Shown piece after piece: positions 55,606 to 64,000 of a stretch of DNA of 64,000 nucleotides. The stretch spans positions 6,930,501 to 6,994,500 of the forward strand of contig NZ_LT629703.1 of assembly GCF_900103365.1 (NCBI RefSeq). Direction: 5' to 3'. The DNA is from Afipia sp. GAS231 (GTDB lineage Bacteria; Pseudomonadota; Alphaproteobacteria; Rhizobiales; Xanthobacteraceae). Below the pieces are notes generated by a model. That model ran no database searches, had not been told where the DNA came from, and saw only the letters and a list, made by a program, of their open reading frames with translations. The stretch's first letter is position 1; each line of letters opens with the position of its first letter. The translations under genes and the position numbers were made by a program.

Positions 55606-55812
55606 ATGGCCGAGATGAAAACCGCCGACATTCGCGCGATGAGCGACGATCAGAGGGACGACGCCGTCCTCAATCTGAAGAAAGAGCGTTTCAACCTGCG
55701 CTTCCAGCGCGCCACCGGGCAGCTGGAAAACACCTCGCGGCTGCGTGAAGCCCGTCGCGATATCGCCCGCATCAAGACCATCGCCGCGCAAACGCGCGCG
55801 AAGAAGAAGTAA
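55606..55812 (+). CDS. rpmC: 50S ribosomal protein L29
   Basis: A 68-residue two-helix L29. It starts [20 protein letters not shown] and contains [19 protein letters not shown] and the C-terminal [10 protein letters not shown] helix. It lies near the tunnel exit beside L23. The ATG at 55606 is 5 bp after the rplP stop, with GGAG upstream; the longer frame overlaps rplP. Confidence 0.97.
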   Translation: MAEMKTADIRAMSDDQRDDAVLNLKKERFNLRFQRATGQLENTSRLREARRDIARIKTIAAQTRAKKK

Positions 55813-55822
55813 GAGGCCTGAT

Positions 55823-56071
55823 ATGCCGAAACGAACCCTTCAGGGCGTGGTCGTGAGCGACAAGCAAGCCAAGACAGTGGTGGTGCGGGTCGACCGCCGC
55901 TTCACCCATCCGATCTACAAGAAGACGATCCGTCGCTCCAAGAACTATCACGCGCACGACGAGAACAACGAGTTCAAGCCGGGCGACATGGTGTGGATCG
56001 AGGAAAGCAAGCCGATCTCGAAGTTGAAGCGCTGGACGGTTGTCCGGGGCGAGCAGAAGAAAACGGCCTGA
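55823..56071 (+). CDS. rpsQ: 30S ribosomal protein S17
   Basis: An 82-residue S17. [43 protein letters not shown] (split blocks) and [18 protein letters not shown] are the OB-fold signature. The ATG at 55823 follows AAGAGG. The 82-bp gap to rplN holds a small TTCGACTCTGTCGAA hairpin. Confidence 0.98.
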   Translation: MPKRTLQGVVVSDKQAKTVVVRVDRRFTHPIYKKTIRRSKNYHAHDENNEFKPGDMVWIEESKPISKLKRWTVVRGEQKKTA

Positions 56072-56153
56072 GACTCCTTCGACTCTGTCGAAGCGAATTT
56101 CGGGAAAATTTTAGGCGCGATCTAGCGCATCAGAAAGAGGACGAGGTGCATCA

Positions 56154-56522
56154 ATGATTCAGATGCAGACCAACCTCGACGTGGCCGATAATTCAGGCGC
56201 ACGCCGTGTCATGTGCATCAAGGTGCTCGGGGGCTCCAAGCGCCGCTATGCCACCGTGGGTGACGTTATTGTCGTGTCGATCAAGGAAGCGATTCCGCGC
56301 GGCAAGGTGAAGAAGGGCGACGTGATGAAGGCCGTCGTGGTGCGAGTCCGCAAGGACATCCGCCGCGCCGACGGTTCGGTCATCCGCTTCGACCGCAACG
56401 CCGCCGTGCTGATCAACAATCAGTCGGAGCCGGTCGGCACCCGTATCTTCGGGCCGGTGCCGCGCGAGCTTCGCGCCAAGAACCACATGAAAATCATTTC
56501 GCTTGCGCCGGAGGTGCTGTGA
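56154..56522 (+). CDS. rplN: 50S ribosomal protein L14
   Basis: A 122-residue L14. [39 protein letters not shown] and [19 protein letters not shown] are the standard blocks. It bridges to the 30S subunit and is the binding site of the silencing factor RsfS. First gene of the spc block; its stop overlaps the rplX start by one base. Confidence 0.98.
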
Positions 56523-56836
56523 TGGCTGCCAAGATCCGGAAAGGTGACAAGGTCATCGTGCTGAACGGCCGCGACAAGGGCCGCACCGGCGAAGTATTCG
56601 AGGTCCGCCCCGCCGACAACAAGGCGCTGGTGCGTGGCGTCAACCTGGTGAAGCGTCACCAGAAGCAGACCCAGGCCCAGGAAGGCGGCATCGTCTCCAA
56701 GGAGGCGCCGATCCACCTGTCCAACATCGCGTATGTCGGCAAGGACGGCAAACCGACCCGCGTGGGCTTCAAGATTCAGGCTGATGGCAAGAAGGTTCGC
56801 ATTGCCAAGAGCTCGGGAGCAGAGATCGATGGCTGA
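56522..56836 (+). CDS. rplX: 50S ribosomal protein L24
   Basis: A 104-residue L24 with an N-terminal KOW motif ([20 protein letters not shown]). The centre has [18 protein letters not shown] and the end has THRVGF-like [16 protein letters not shown]. It is an early assembly initiator of the 50S. The ATG at 56522 overlaps the rplN stop (TGATG), and the end overlaps rplE by 8 bp. Confidence 0.98.
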   Translation: MAAKIRKGDKVIVLNGRDKGRTGEVFEVRPADNKALVRGVNLVKRHQKQTQAQEGGIVSKEAPIHLSNIAYVGKDGKPTRVGFKIQADGKKVRIAKSSGAEIDG

Positions 56837-57389
56837 TACCGCTTACGTGCCGCGCCTGCGCGCGGAGTACGACCAGAGCATTCGCGGCAAGCTGACCGAA
56901 CAGTTCGGCTATGCCAACGTCATGCAGGTGCCGCGCCTGGACAAAGTCGTGCTCAACATGGGCGTCGGCGAGGCCGTCAACGACCGCAAAAAGGCCGAGA
57001 CCGCCGCCAATGACCTGGCGCTGATCGCCGGCCAGAAGGCCATCGTGACCTATTCGCGGGTTGCGATCGCGACCTTCAAGCTGCGTGAAAACCAGCCGAT
57101 CGGCTGCAAGGTCACGCTGCGCAAGGCCAAGATGTACGAGTTCATCGATCGCCTGGTGAACGTGGCTCTGCCGCGCGTCCGCGACTTCCGCGGCCTCAAC
57201 CCGAAGAGCTTCGACGGCCGCGGCAACTATTCGCTCGGCATCAAGGAGCACATCATTTTCCCCGAAATCGACTTCGACAAGGTCGCGGGCGAAGCGTGGG
57301 GCATGGACATCACCGTTTGCACCACGGCGACGACCGACGACGAGGCGCGTGCCTTGTTGACCGCTTTCAATTTCCCGTTCCGGCAGTGA
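56829..57389 (+). CDS. rplE: 50S ribosomal protein L5
   Basis: A 186-residue L5. It contains [59 protein letters not shown] and [18 protein letters not shown]. It carries 5S rRNA into the 50S and contacts the P-site tRNA. The start overlaps the rplX end; the longer frame belongs to rplX. Confidence 0.98.
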   Translation: MADTAYVPRLRAEYDQSIRGKLTEQFGYANVMQVPRLDKVVLNMGVGEAVNDRKKAETAANDLALIAGQKAIVTYSRVAIATFKLRENQPIGCKVTLRKAKMYEFIDRLVNVALPRVRDFRGLNPKSFDGRGNYSLGIKEHIIFPEIDFDKVAGEAWGMDITVCTTATTDDEARALLTAFNFPFRQ

Positions 57390-57433
57390 GACGCAGTTAA
57401 AGCCTCTCAAACGCGGAAACCCAGGAGCCAAGC

Positions 57434-57739
57434 ATGGCAAAGAAAAGTTCGATCGAGAAGAACAACCGGCGCAAGCGGATGACCAAGAATGCCGCTCCGG
57501 CGCGCGCGCGGCTGAAGGCGATCATCGCCGACAAGACCAAGCCGATGGAAGAGCGGTTCGCCGCGACCCTGAAGCTGTCCGAGATGCCGCGTAATTCGTC
57601 GGCCACCCGGATTCGCAACCGTTGCGAACTGACCGGTCGTCCGCGTTCGGTCTATCGCAAGAACAAGCTCAGCCGCATCGCGCTGCGTGAACTCGGCTCC
57701 AAGGGCCTGGTTCCCGGGCTCGTGAAGTCGAGCTGGTAA
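57434..57739 (+). CDS. rpsN: 30S ribosomal protein S14
   Basis: A 101-residue S14 of the long, zinc-free type. Only one Cys is present ([16 protein letters not shown]) and the CxxC pairs of the zinc form are absent. It begins [18 protein letters not shown]. It is 44 bp after rplE, in normal spc order. Confidence 0.98.
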   Translation: MAKKSSIEKNNRRKRMTKNAAPARARLKAIIADKTKPMEERFAATLKLSEMPRNSSATRIRNRCELTGRPRSVYRKNKLSRIALRELGSKGLVPGLVKSSW

Positions 57740-57753
57740 GGGAGGGTCGTCAG

Positions 57754-58152
57754 ATGTCAACGCACGATCCGATCAGCGATCTCATCACCCGCATCCGCAA
57801 CGCGCAGATGCGTTCCAAGTCCAAGGTCTCGACCCCGGGCTCGAAGATGCGCGCCAGCGTGCTCGAAGTGCTGAAGAGCGAAGGCTACATCCGTGGCTAC
57901 GCCAGCGTCGAGCATTCGTCCGGCCGCAGCGAGCTCGAGATCGAGCTGAAGTATTTCGACGGCGAGCCCGTCATTCGCGAGATCGAGCGCGTCTCCAAGC
58001 CGGGCCGTCGGGTTTACGCCTCGGTGAAGAACCTGCCGCGCGTCAACAACGGTCTCGGTATTTCGGTTTTGTCGACACCAAAGGGAATCATGGCTGACCA
58101 CGAAGCGCGCGACGCGAACGTGGGCGGCGAAATTCTCTTCACGGTGTTCTGA
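57754..58152 (+). CDS. rpsH: 30S ribosomal protein S8
   Basis: A 132-residue S8. [20 protein letters not shown] begins the protein, and the C-terminal signature [20 protein letters not shown] binds helix 21 of 16S rRNA. In E. coli, S8 is the translational repressor of the spc operon at the rplE start. It lies 14 bp after rpsN. Confidence 0.98.
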   Translation: MSTHDPISDLITRIRNAQMRSKSKVSTPGSKMRASVLEVLKSEGYIRGYASVEHSSGRSELEIELKYFDGEPVIREIERVSKPGRRVYASVKNLPRVNNGLGISVLSTPKGIMADHEARDANVGGEILFTVF

Positions 58153-58167
58153 GGAAGGAAATAAGCC

Positions 58168-58701
58168 ATGTCACGTGTTGGCAAACGGCCTGTGGCGATC
58201 CCGTCCGGTGTGACGGCGAACGTCGAAGGGCAGACCGTCAAGATGAAGGGGCCGAAGGGCCAGCTTCAGTTCGTCGTGCATGACGACGTTGAAGTGAAGT
58301 TCGAGGACGGCGCGGTCAAGGTCGCGCCGCGGCTGAAGACCAACCGCGCCCAGGCCATGTACGGCACCGCGCGCGCGCAGGTCGCCAACCTGGTCGAAGG
58401 CGTCACCAAGGGTTTCGAGAAGAAGCTCGAGATCACCGGCGTCGGTTACCGCGCCGCGCTGCAGGGCAAGAACCTGCAGCTCGCGCTCGGCTACAGCCAT
58501 GATGTCGTCTACGCGATCCCGGAAGGCATCACCATCGTGGTGCCGAAGCCGACCGAAATCACGATCACGGGCACCGACTCGCAGCGTGTCGGTCAGGTCG
58601 CGGCCGAGATCCGCTCGTACCGTCCGCCGGAGCCCTACAAGGGCAAGGGCGTGAAGTACGCCAACGAATTCATCTTCCGCAAGGAAGGCAAGAAGAAGTA
58701 A
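58168..58701 (+). CDS. rplF: 50S ribosomal protein L6
   Basis: A 177-residue L6, two-domain. [35 protein letters not shown] and the C-terminal [20 protein letters not shown] are conserved. It binds near the sarcin-ricin loop and factor site. It is 15 bp after rpsH. Confidence 0.98.
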   Translation: MSRVGKRPVAIPSGVTANVEGQTVKMKGPKGQLQFVVHDDVEVKFEDGAVKVAPRLKTNRAQAMYGTARAQVANLVEGVTKGFEKKLEITGVGYRAALQGKNLQLALGYSHDVVYAIPEGITIVVPKPTEITITGTDSQRVGQVAAEIRSYRPPEPYKGKGVKYANEFIFRKEGKKK

Positions 58702-58712
58702 CGGAGCCGGTC

Positions 58713-59072
58713 ATGTCACTCAAGGTAACGAATGCCCGGCGCAAGCAGCGAGTCCGCAACTCGCTGCGCCGGTCCGCCAACGGACGCCCGCGTCTGTCGG
58801 TATTCCGTTCGTCGAAGCACATCTACGCCCAGGTCATCGACGACCTGAAGGGCGAGACGCTGGCTTCCGCGTCGTCGCTGGAAAAGGCGATGCGCGAGAC
58901 CGGCAACACCGGCGCCAACATCGATGCGGCCAAGGCCGTCGGCAAGCTGCTGGCGGAACGCGCCGTCAAGAACGGCGTCAAGGAAGTGGTTTTCGACCGC
59001 GGCAACTATCTCTATCACGGGCGCGTCAAGGCGCTTGCGGATGCTGCCCGCGAGAGCGGATTGAGCTTCTAA
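58713..59072 (+). CDS. rplR: 50S ribosomal protein L18
   Basis: A 119-residue L18. The basic N-terminus ([20 protein letters not shown]) and [14 protein letters not shown] contact 5S rRNA; the end [20 protein letters not shown] is typical. It is 11 bp after rplF and 62 bp before rpsE. Confidence 0.98.
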   Translation: MSLKVTNARRKQRVRNSLRRSANGRPRLSVFRSSKHIYAQVIDDLKGETLASASSLEKAMRETGNTGANIDAAKAVGKLLAERAVKNGVKEVVFDRGNYLYHGRVKALADAARESGLSF

Positions 59073-59134
59073 GGTTTTGGAATTGAACGGACACAACGAC
59101 AAAGACGCAAGTCTTTCAAGGATTGGAAAACACC

Positions 59135-59710
59135 ATGGCAGGTGAACGCGAACGCGGCGGCGGCGGCCACAGGGGCGGTCGGGAAGAGCGCGACAGCGAG
59201 TTCGTCGACAAGCTCGTCCACATCAATCGTGTGGCGAAGGTCGTCAAGGGCGGCAAGCGCTTCGGCTTTGCAGCACTGGTCGTGATCGGCGACCAGAAGG
59301 GTCGGGTCGGTTTCGGCCACGGCAAGGCGCGCGAAGTTCCCGAGGCGATCCGCAAGGCGACCGAGTCGGCCAAGCGCAACCTGACGCGCGTCGCTTTGCG
59401 CGAAGGCCGCACGCTGCATCACGATATCGCCGGCCGCCACGGTGCGGGGCGCGTCTATCTGCGTGCAGCGCCGGCCGGTACCGGCATCATCGCCGGCGGC
59501 CCGATGCGCGCGGTGTTCGAAACGCTCGGTATCCAGGACGTGGTGGCGAAGTCGATCGGCTCGTCGAACCCCTACAACATGGTTCGCGCCACCTTCGACG
59601 CGCTGAAGCATCAGGATTCGCCGCGTTCGGTGGCGGCACGCCGCAACATCAAGGTGTCCACGCTGCAGTCGCGCCGCATCGGCGGCGATGCCGAAGTGGT
59701 GGCGGAATAA
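59135..59710 (+). CDS. rpsE: 30S ribosomal protein S5
   Basis: A 191-residue S5. After a Gly/Arg-rich N-terminus comes [20 protein letters not shown], with the spectinomycin loop unaltered, then [13 protein letters not shown] and the C-terminal [17 protein letters not shown]. The ATG at 59135 (MAGERERG) follows AAGGATTGG. The in-frame TTG at 59123 is upstream of the normal start. S5 helps decoding accuracy and mRNA entry. Confidence 0.98.
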   Translation: MAGERERGGGGHRGGREERDSEFVDKLVHINRVAKVVKGGKRFGFAALVVIGDQKGRVGFGHGKAREVPEAIRKATESAKRNLTRVALREGRTLHHDIAGRHGAGRVYLRAAPAGTGIIAGGPMRAVFETLGIQDVVAKSIGSSNPYNMVRATFDALKHQDSPRSVAARRNIKVSTLQSRRIGGDAEVVAE

Positions 59711-59745
59711 CAGCACGCGCGAACAGCGCTTTCGGAGTTATGACG

Positions 59746-59940
59746 ATGGCCAAGGCCGCAAAGATGATCAAGGTCGAGCAGACCGGCAGCGCAATCCGCC
59801 GCCATCACTCGCAGCGTGCGACGCTGATCGGCCTCAAGCTCAACAAGATCGGTCGTGTGACCGAGTTGCAGGACACCCCTGCGATTCGCGGCATGATCGC
59901 CAAGGTTCAACATCTCGTTCGCGTCGTCGACGAGAAATAA
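59746..59940 (+). CDS. rpmD: 50S ribosomal protein L30
   Basis: A 64-residue L30. It contains [40 protein letters not shown] and [15 protein letters not shown]. The ATG at 59746 has GGAG 8 bp upstream; the ATG at 59740 is too close to that site. A REP-type palindrome follows before rplO. Confidence 0.97.
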   Translation: MAKAAKMIKVEQTGSAIRRHHSQRATLIGLKLNKIGRVTELQDTPAIRGMIAKVQHLVRVVDEK

Positions 59941-59947
59941 GCTGGGC

Positions 59948-59991
59948 GCATGATCCCGAAAATGGGGACCGGTTTTCGGTCAAGATCATGC
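59948..59991. repeat. REP-like palindrome in the rpmD-rplO spacer
   Basis: The arms GCATGATC (59948-59955) and GATCATGC (59984-59991) are exact, with inner CCGAAAA / TTTTCGG pairing around ACCGG. The same unit (GCATGATCCCGAAAA...) is widespread in Bradyrhizobium and relatives. It begins 7 bp after the rpmD stop. Confidence 0.85.
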
Positions 59992-60014
59992 TCCAAGGAT
60001 AAAGGAACGAAACG

Positions 60015-60503
60015 ATGAAGCTCAGCGATATCGCCGACAACGCCGGCTCGCGCAAAAAGCGTATGCGCGTCGGCCGTGGCATCGGTTCAGGCAAGGGCAA
60101 GACTGCGGGCCGTGGCGGCAAGGGCCAGACCGCGCGTTCGGGCGTGCGCATCAAGGGCTTCGAGGGCGGCCAGATGCCGCTGCATCGTCGTCTGCCGAAG
60201 CGTGGCTTCAACAACATCTCCCGGCAGGACTTCGCCGAGATCAATCTCGACCGGCTGCAGGAAGCCGTCGACGCCAAGCTGGTCGACGCCAAGGACACCG
60301 TGACCATCGAATCGCTGGTCAAGGCCGGCGTGGTGCGCCGCCCCAAGGACGGCCTGCGGCTGCTCGGCCGTGGCGAGCTCAAGTCCAAGCTCACCATCGA
60401 AGCCCATGGCGCCTCGAAGCCCGCGATCGCGGCGGTCGAGAAGGCCGGCGGATCGGTGAAGATCCTGGCGCCCGCCAAGAAGCAAGACGGCGAGGCGGCG
60501 TAA
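60015..60503 (+). CDS. rplO: 50S ribosomal protein L15
   Basis: A 162-residue L15. It has the Gly/Arg/Lys-rich N-terminal tail ([20 protein letters not shown]), [20 protein letters not shown], and the globular C-terminal domain. It is an organiser of 23S domain II. 145 bp separate it from secY; that gap has a short inverted repeat (GCCCGC / GCGGGC at about 60515-60533) near the rplO end. Confidence 0.98.
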   Translation: MKLSDIADNAGSRKKRMRVGRGIGSGKGKTAGRGGKGQTARSGVRIKGFEGGQMPLHRRLPKRGFNNISRQDFAEINLDRLQEAVDAKLVDAKDTVTIESLVKAGVVRRPKDGLRLLGRGELKSKLTIEAHGASKPAIAAVEKAGGSVKILAPAKKQDGEAA

Positions 60504-60648
60504 CATCTGCGTCATCGCCCGCTTCCCGCGGGCGATATGTCCAAGAGAACAATGGACTTATCGAAGCCGAGCACCAAATAATGTCCGGCGTCTGCCGATT
60601 GCCCCGCGGGGGCAGCGGCGTTGAGGGGCGGCGGGAGAAAGTCTGAAC

Positions 60649-61980
60649 ATGGTCTCAGCAGCAGAACAGCTTGCAGCAAACCTCAATTTCTCTGCGCTCG
60701 GCAAGGCCGACGAACTGAAGAAGCGCATCTGGTTCACACTGGGTGCGCTGCTTGTTTATCGGCTCGGCACCTACATTCCGCTGCCCGGCATCGATCCGGC
60801 GATCTGGGAACAGGTGTTCCGCTCGCAGGCCGGCGGCATCCTCGGCATGTTCAACATGTTCGCCGGCGGCGGCATCCACCGCATGGCGATCTTTGCGCTG
60901 AACATCATGCCGTACATCTCGGCATCGATCATCATCCAGCTCTTGACCACGGTGTCGCCGCAGCTCGAGGCGCTGAAGAAGGAAGGCGAGTCCGGCCGCA
61001 AGACGCTGAACCAGTACACCCGCTACCTCACGGTGATTCTCGCCGCGTTCCAGTCCTACGGTATCGCCGTCGGCCTCGAAGGCGCCGGCAACGTCGTCAG
61101 CGACCCCGGCCTGTTCTTCCGCATCTCGACCGCGGTCACGCTGACCGGCGGCACAATGTTCCTGATGTGGCTCGGCGAGCAGATCACCTCGCGCGGCATC
61201 GGCAACGGCATCTCGCTGATCATTCTCTCCGGCATCGTCGCCGAACTGCCTTCGGCGCTCGCCAACATGCTCGAACTGGGCCGCCAGGGCGCGCTGTCGA
61301 CCGGGCTCATCCTGATCGTGATCGTGATGGCGGTCGCCGTGATCGCCTTCATCGTGTTCATGGAACGCGCCCAGCGCCGGCTTTTGATCCAGTATCCGAA
61401 GCGCCAGGTCGGCAACAAAATGTTCGAGGGCCAGTCCTCGCATCTGCCGCTCAAGCTCAACACCTCGGGCGTGATCCCGCCGATCTTCGCCTCGTCGCTG
61501 TTGCTGCTGCCGACCACCGTCGCCAACTTCAACGCCGGCAAGGGCCCGGAATGGTTCCAGTGGATCACGACCCAGCTCGGCCACGGCCGTCCGCTGTTCC
61601 TGTTCCTCTACCTGGCGTTGATCGTGTTCTTCGCGTTCTTCTACACCGCGATCGTGTTCAACCCGACCGAGACCGCTGACAACCTGAAGAAGCACGGCGG
61701 CTTCATTCCCGGCATCCGCCCGGGCGAGCGCACCGCCGAATATATCGACTACGTGCTGTCGCGTGTGACGGTATTGGGTGCGATCTATCTGGCGATCGTC
61801 TGTCTGATTCCCGAAATTCTGATTTCCTACGCCTCGGTGCCGTTCTACTTTGGCGGGACCTCGCTTCTGATCGTCGTCAGCGTGACGATGGATACGGTGG
61901 CGCAGGTGCAGGGCTATCTCCTCGCCCATCAGTATGAAGGGCTGATCAGGAAGTCCAAGCTCAGGGGCCGCCGCCGCTGA
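60649..61980 (+). CDS. secY: preprotein translocase subunit SecY
   Basis: A 443-residue SecY with ten membrane helices. The plug region AGGILGMFNMFAGGGIHRM, ALNIMPYISASIIIQLL in helix 2 and the cytosolic loop RRLLIQYPKRQVGNKMFEG are standard. The C-terminus LIRKSKLRGRRR is typical. It forms the SecYEG channel with the SecE encoded 38 kb away. It is in the usual place between rplO and adk. Confidence 0.98.
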   Translation: MVSAAEQLAANLNFSALGKADELKKRIWFTLGALLVYRLGTYIPLPGIDPAIWEQVFRSQAGGILGMFNMFAGGGIHRMAIFALNIMPYISASIIIQLLTTVSPQLEALKKEGESGRKTLNQYTRYLTVILAAFQSYGIAVGLEGAGNVVSDPGLFFRISTAVTLTGGTMFLMWLGEQITSRGIGNGISLIILSGIVAELPSALANMLELGRQGALSTGLILIVIVMAVAVIAFIVFMERAQRRLLIQYPKRQVGNKMFEGQSSHLPLKLNTSGVIPPIFASSLLLLPTTVANFNAGKGPEWFQWITTQLGHGRPLFLFLYLALIVFFAFFYTAIVFNPTETADNLKKHGGFIPGIRPGERTAEYIDYVLSRVTVLGAIYLAIVCLIPEILISYASVPFYFGGTSLLIVVSVTMDTVAQVQGYLLAHQYEGLIRKSKLRGRRR

Positions 61981-62071
61981 TCGGCGGCGTCCGGGACCGG
62001 CCTTAAGATCGGTCTGAAATTCAAACAGGGGTGTGCGGGTTTACGCTCACCAAGCCGGGGGGCGAAACGTC

Positions 62072-62920
62072 ATGAGATTGATCCTGTTGGGACCGCCCGG
62101 TGCGGGCAAGGGGACCCAGGCGCAACGGCTGGTCCAGAAGTACAACATTGTCCAGCTTTCGACCGGCGAAATGTTGCGCGCTGCGGTTGCAGCCGAGACG
62201 CCAATCGGCCTGCAGGCCAAGGACATCATGGCCAGCGGCGCGCTGGTGCCGGACGAGATCGTGGTCGGCATCATTTCCGATCGCCTCGACCAGCCCGACA
62301 TGAAGAACGGCTTCATCCTCGACGGCTTTCCGCGCACGGTGCCGCAGGCGGCCGCCCTCGATGACCTCCTGAGGAGGAAGCACATGAAGCTCGACGCCGT
62401 GGTCGAGCTGCGCGTCAACGAGAGCGCGCTGCTCAACCGCGTCGAGACCCGCGTCGCCGAGATGCGCGCCCGCGGCGAGGAAGTGCGAATCGATGACACG
62501 CCGGAAGTGCTGTCCAAGCGCTTGGCGAGCTACCGGACGCTGACCGAGCCGCTGATTCACTATTATTCGGAGCGGCGGAAGCTGTTGACGGTCGACGGCA
62601 TGATGACCATCGAGCACGTCACCCGCGAGATCAACCGGATCCTTTCCGCGATCGGGGCGGTGGAACCCAAGGTGGCGGCCCCGGCGAAGGCCGCCAGGCC
62701 GGCGGCCAAAAAGGTAGCCAAAACCGCCAAGAAGTCCGCCAAAGCGGCCCCAAAGGCCGGGAAAGCGGCCTCCAGGGTCACCAAAAAGGCAGCCAAGAAG
62801 GCCGCCCCCGCCGCCAGGTCCAAGGCCGCCAAGAAGGCCAAAAAAGCAGCAAAAAAGACGGCCAAAAGGGCCGTTCGGCGGCCAGCGAAAAAGGTCACGA
62901 AAAAGCGAGCTAAACGCTAG
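62072..62920 (+). CDS. adk: adenylate kinase with Lys/Ala-rich histone-H1-like C-terminal tail
   Basis: A 282-residue protein. Residues 1 to about 198 are adenylate kinase (AMP + ATP to 2 ADP): P-loop GPPGAGKGT (7-15), STGEMLR (30-36), DGFPRT (84-89), and a short LID without zinc Cys, typical of alphaproteobacteria. Residues 200-282 are an extra tail of Lys/Ala/Pro repeats ([16 protein letters not shown] type) resembling histone H1 or bacterial H1-like proteins. No frameshift is needed; the tail is in frame. Nucleic acid or ribosome binding is likely for such a basic tail, but this is inference. The ATG at 62072 begins [10 protein letters not shown]. Confidence 0.95.
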   Translation: MRLILLGPPGAGKGTQAQRLVQKYNIVQLSTGEMLRAAVAAETPIGLQAKDIMASGALVPDEIVVGIISDRLDQPDMKNGFILDGFPRTVPQAAALDDLLRRKHMKLDAVVELRVNESALLNRVETRVAEMRARGEEVRIDDTPEVLSKRLASYRTLTEPLIHYYSERRKLLTVDGMMTIEHVTREINRILSAIGAVEPKVAAPAKAARPAAKKVAKTAKKSAKAAPKAGKAASRVTKKAAKKAAPAARSKAAKKAKKAAKKTAKRAVRRPAKKVTKKRAKR

Positions 62921-63106
62921 GGACGGTTGACGAAACCGTCTTGAATCCTTTAATAAGCCCCGCATCCAAGTCGGATAGTTATTTGACGATGCCGGGCCCC
63001 GAAGAAGATGAGGGGAAGGGCGTCGTGTTCGCGTTTGCGGATACCTGCCCGAGTTAGCACAGAACATAGTCCGGTCCGCGAGGGATCGGCGACAGGAGAG
63101 AAGTCC

Positions 63107-63475
63107 GTGGCCCGTATTGCCGGCGTGAATATCCCGACCAACAAGCGCGTTCTGATCGCGCTCCAGTACATCCATGGTATCGGCCAGAAGAATGCTGCCG
63201 AGATCGTCGAGAAGGTGAAGATCCCGCTGGATCGTCGCGTCAGCCAGCTGAGCGACCAGGAAGTCCTGCAGATCCGCGAAGTGATCGACCGCGACTATCT
63301 GGTCGAGGGCGACCTTCGCCGTGAAGTCGGCATCAACATCAAGCGTCTGATGGACCTCGGCTGCTATCGCGGCCTGCGTCATCGCCGCGGTCTGCCGGTG
63401 CGTGGTCAGCGTACCCACACCAACGCGCGTACGCGCAAGGGCCCGGCCAAGTCGATCGCCGGCAAGAAGAAGTAA
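63107..63475 (+). CDS. rpsM: 30S ribosomal protein S13
   Basis: A 122-residue S13 starting from GTG at 63107 ([14 protein letters not shown]), with GGAGAG upstream. The helix-two-turn-helix [17 protein letters not shown] and the basic tail [20 protein letters not shown] contact the P-site tRNA. First gene of the alpha block; the frame upstream to 63008 lacks S13 content. Confidence 0.98.
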   Translation: MARIAGVNIPTNKRVLIALQYIHGIGQKNAAEIVEKVKIPLDRRVSQLSDQEVLQIREVIDRDYLVEGDLRREVGINIKRLMDLGCYRGLRHRRGLPVRGQRTHTNARTRKGPAKSIAGKKK

Positions 63476-63480
63476 ATTCA

Positions 63481-63544
63481 GCGAATAGCGAATGGGGAGT
63501 AGCGAATAGAACTATTCGCTATTCGCCACTAACCATTCGCCGAT
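63481..63544. repeat. palindromic repeat in the rpsM-rpsK spacer
   Basis: AGCGAATAG (63501-63509) pairs with CTATTCGCT (63512-63520), and outer GCGAATGG (63487-63494) pairs with CCATTCGC (63533-63540). It is the same sequence family as the tuf-rpsJ palindrome at 50831-50893. Confidence 0.8.
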
Positions 63545-63599
63545 TAGGTGTAGCCGCTGGCATTACGGCGGCGTTTGAGATCACAGGAAAGGTTTTGGA

Positions 63600-63989
63600 A
63601 TGGGCAAGGACGCCACCCGCATTCGCCGCCGCGAACGCAAGAACATCGCCTCCGGCATCGCGCACGTGAATTCGTCGTTCAACAACACGACCATCACCAT
63701 CACCGACGCGCAGGGCAACACCATTGCCTGGTCGTCGGCCGGCACGATGGGTTTCAAGGGCTCGCGCAAGTCGACCCCTTATGCCGCGCAGGTTGCGGCC
63801 GAAGACGTTTCCAAGAAGGCGCAGGAACACGGCATGCGCACGCTGGAAGTGGAAGTTGCCGGCCCCGGTTCGGGCCGTGAGTCGGCGCTTCGCGCGCTGC
63901 AGGCGGCGGGCTTCACCGTCACATCGATCCGTGACGTGACGACGATCCCGCACAATGGCTGCCGTCCGCGCAAGCGTCGGCGCGTTTGA
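63600..63989 (+). CDS. rpsK: 30S ribosomal protein S11
   Basis: A 129-residue S11, complete. It contains [42 protein letters not shown] and the C-terminal [18 protein letters not shown]. It lies on the 30S platform by the Shine-Dalgarno duplex. rpoA and rplQ would be expected just beyond the window. Confidence 0.98.
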   Translation: MGKDATRIRRRERKNIASGIAHVNSSFNNTTITITDAQGNTIAWSSAGTMGFKGSRKSTPYAAQVAAEDVSKKAQEHGMRTLEVEVAGPGSGRESALRALQAAGFTVTSIRDVTTIPHNGCRPRKRRRV

Positions 63990-64000
63990 TATTCGATCGC

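Overview
The window is high-GC chromosomal DNA from an alphaproteobacterium, most likely Bradyrhizobium or a close relative in the Nitrobacteraceae. The evidence is the alphaproteobacterial layout of the secE-nusG, rpoBC, str, S10 and spc ribosomal blocks, the ribosomal protein sequences, and many palindromic intergenic repeats of kinds I recognise from Bradyrhizobium genomes. I worked by eye; no alignment or database search was run.

Left third (1-19.5 kb), accessory metabolism: the end of an alpha/beta hydrolase; an MFS transporter; a secreted cupin; a VOC-family protein divergent from an arsR-SRPBCC-DUF899-membrane protein-GFA cluster, with two ATTAG-N6-CTAAT palindromes in front of arsR; then a TetR regulator divergent from an acyl-CoA dehydrogenase and an aminoglycoside-phosphotransferase-like kinase (an LvaC/LvaA or ACAD10/11-type pair). 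A DMT transporter, a cupin, a soluble lytic transglycosylase and an IS110-family insertion follow. Two SDR dehydrogenases, a histidine phosphatase and an EstB-like serine hydrolase come next and look like further parts of the same acyl-CoA or hydroxyacid pathway.

Middle (19.6-29 kb): tRNA-Trp, a cysteine- and proline-rich secreted protein and an orphan ABC substrate-binding protein precede secE-nusG-rplK-rplA, which end in a strong terminator. A 2-hydroxyacid dehydrogenase lies convergent to an ECF41 sigma-factor operon (DoxX-like membrane protein, AhpD/CMD-like protein, sigma factor). The operon carries an exact match to the ECF41 promoter, TGTCACA-N16-CGTC, just upstream of its first gene. 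rplJ-rplL follow.

Right half (29-64 kb): rpoB-rpoC and a strong terminator, then a five-gene accessory locus of about 8 kb (amine-oxidase/methyltransferase fusion, acid-rich ABC exporter, and two paralogous flavoproteins flanking a BcsL/CelD-type acetyltransferase). This locus sits where rpsL usually follows rpoC. Then come rpsL-rpsG-fusA-tuf and the S10-spc operons through secY, an adenylate kinase with a histone-H1-like Lys/Ala tail, rpsM and rpsK. Together these genes supply transcription, translation and protein export. Palindromic repeats have settled even inside the ribosomal operons (tuf-rpsJ, rpmD-rplO and rpsM-rpsK spacers).

The most notable items are the ECF41 self-promoter with an upstream array of 16-17 bp repeats, the acyl-CoA dehydrogenase/kinase locus with a TetR operator whose half-site recurs 10 kb away, the locus inserted between rpoC and rpsL, the adenylate kinase tail, and the IS110 element with structured flanks that could encode a bridge RNA.
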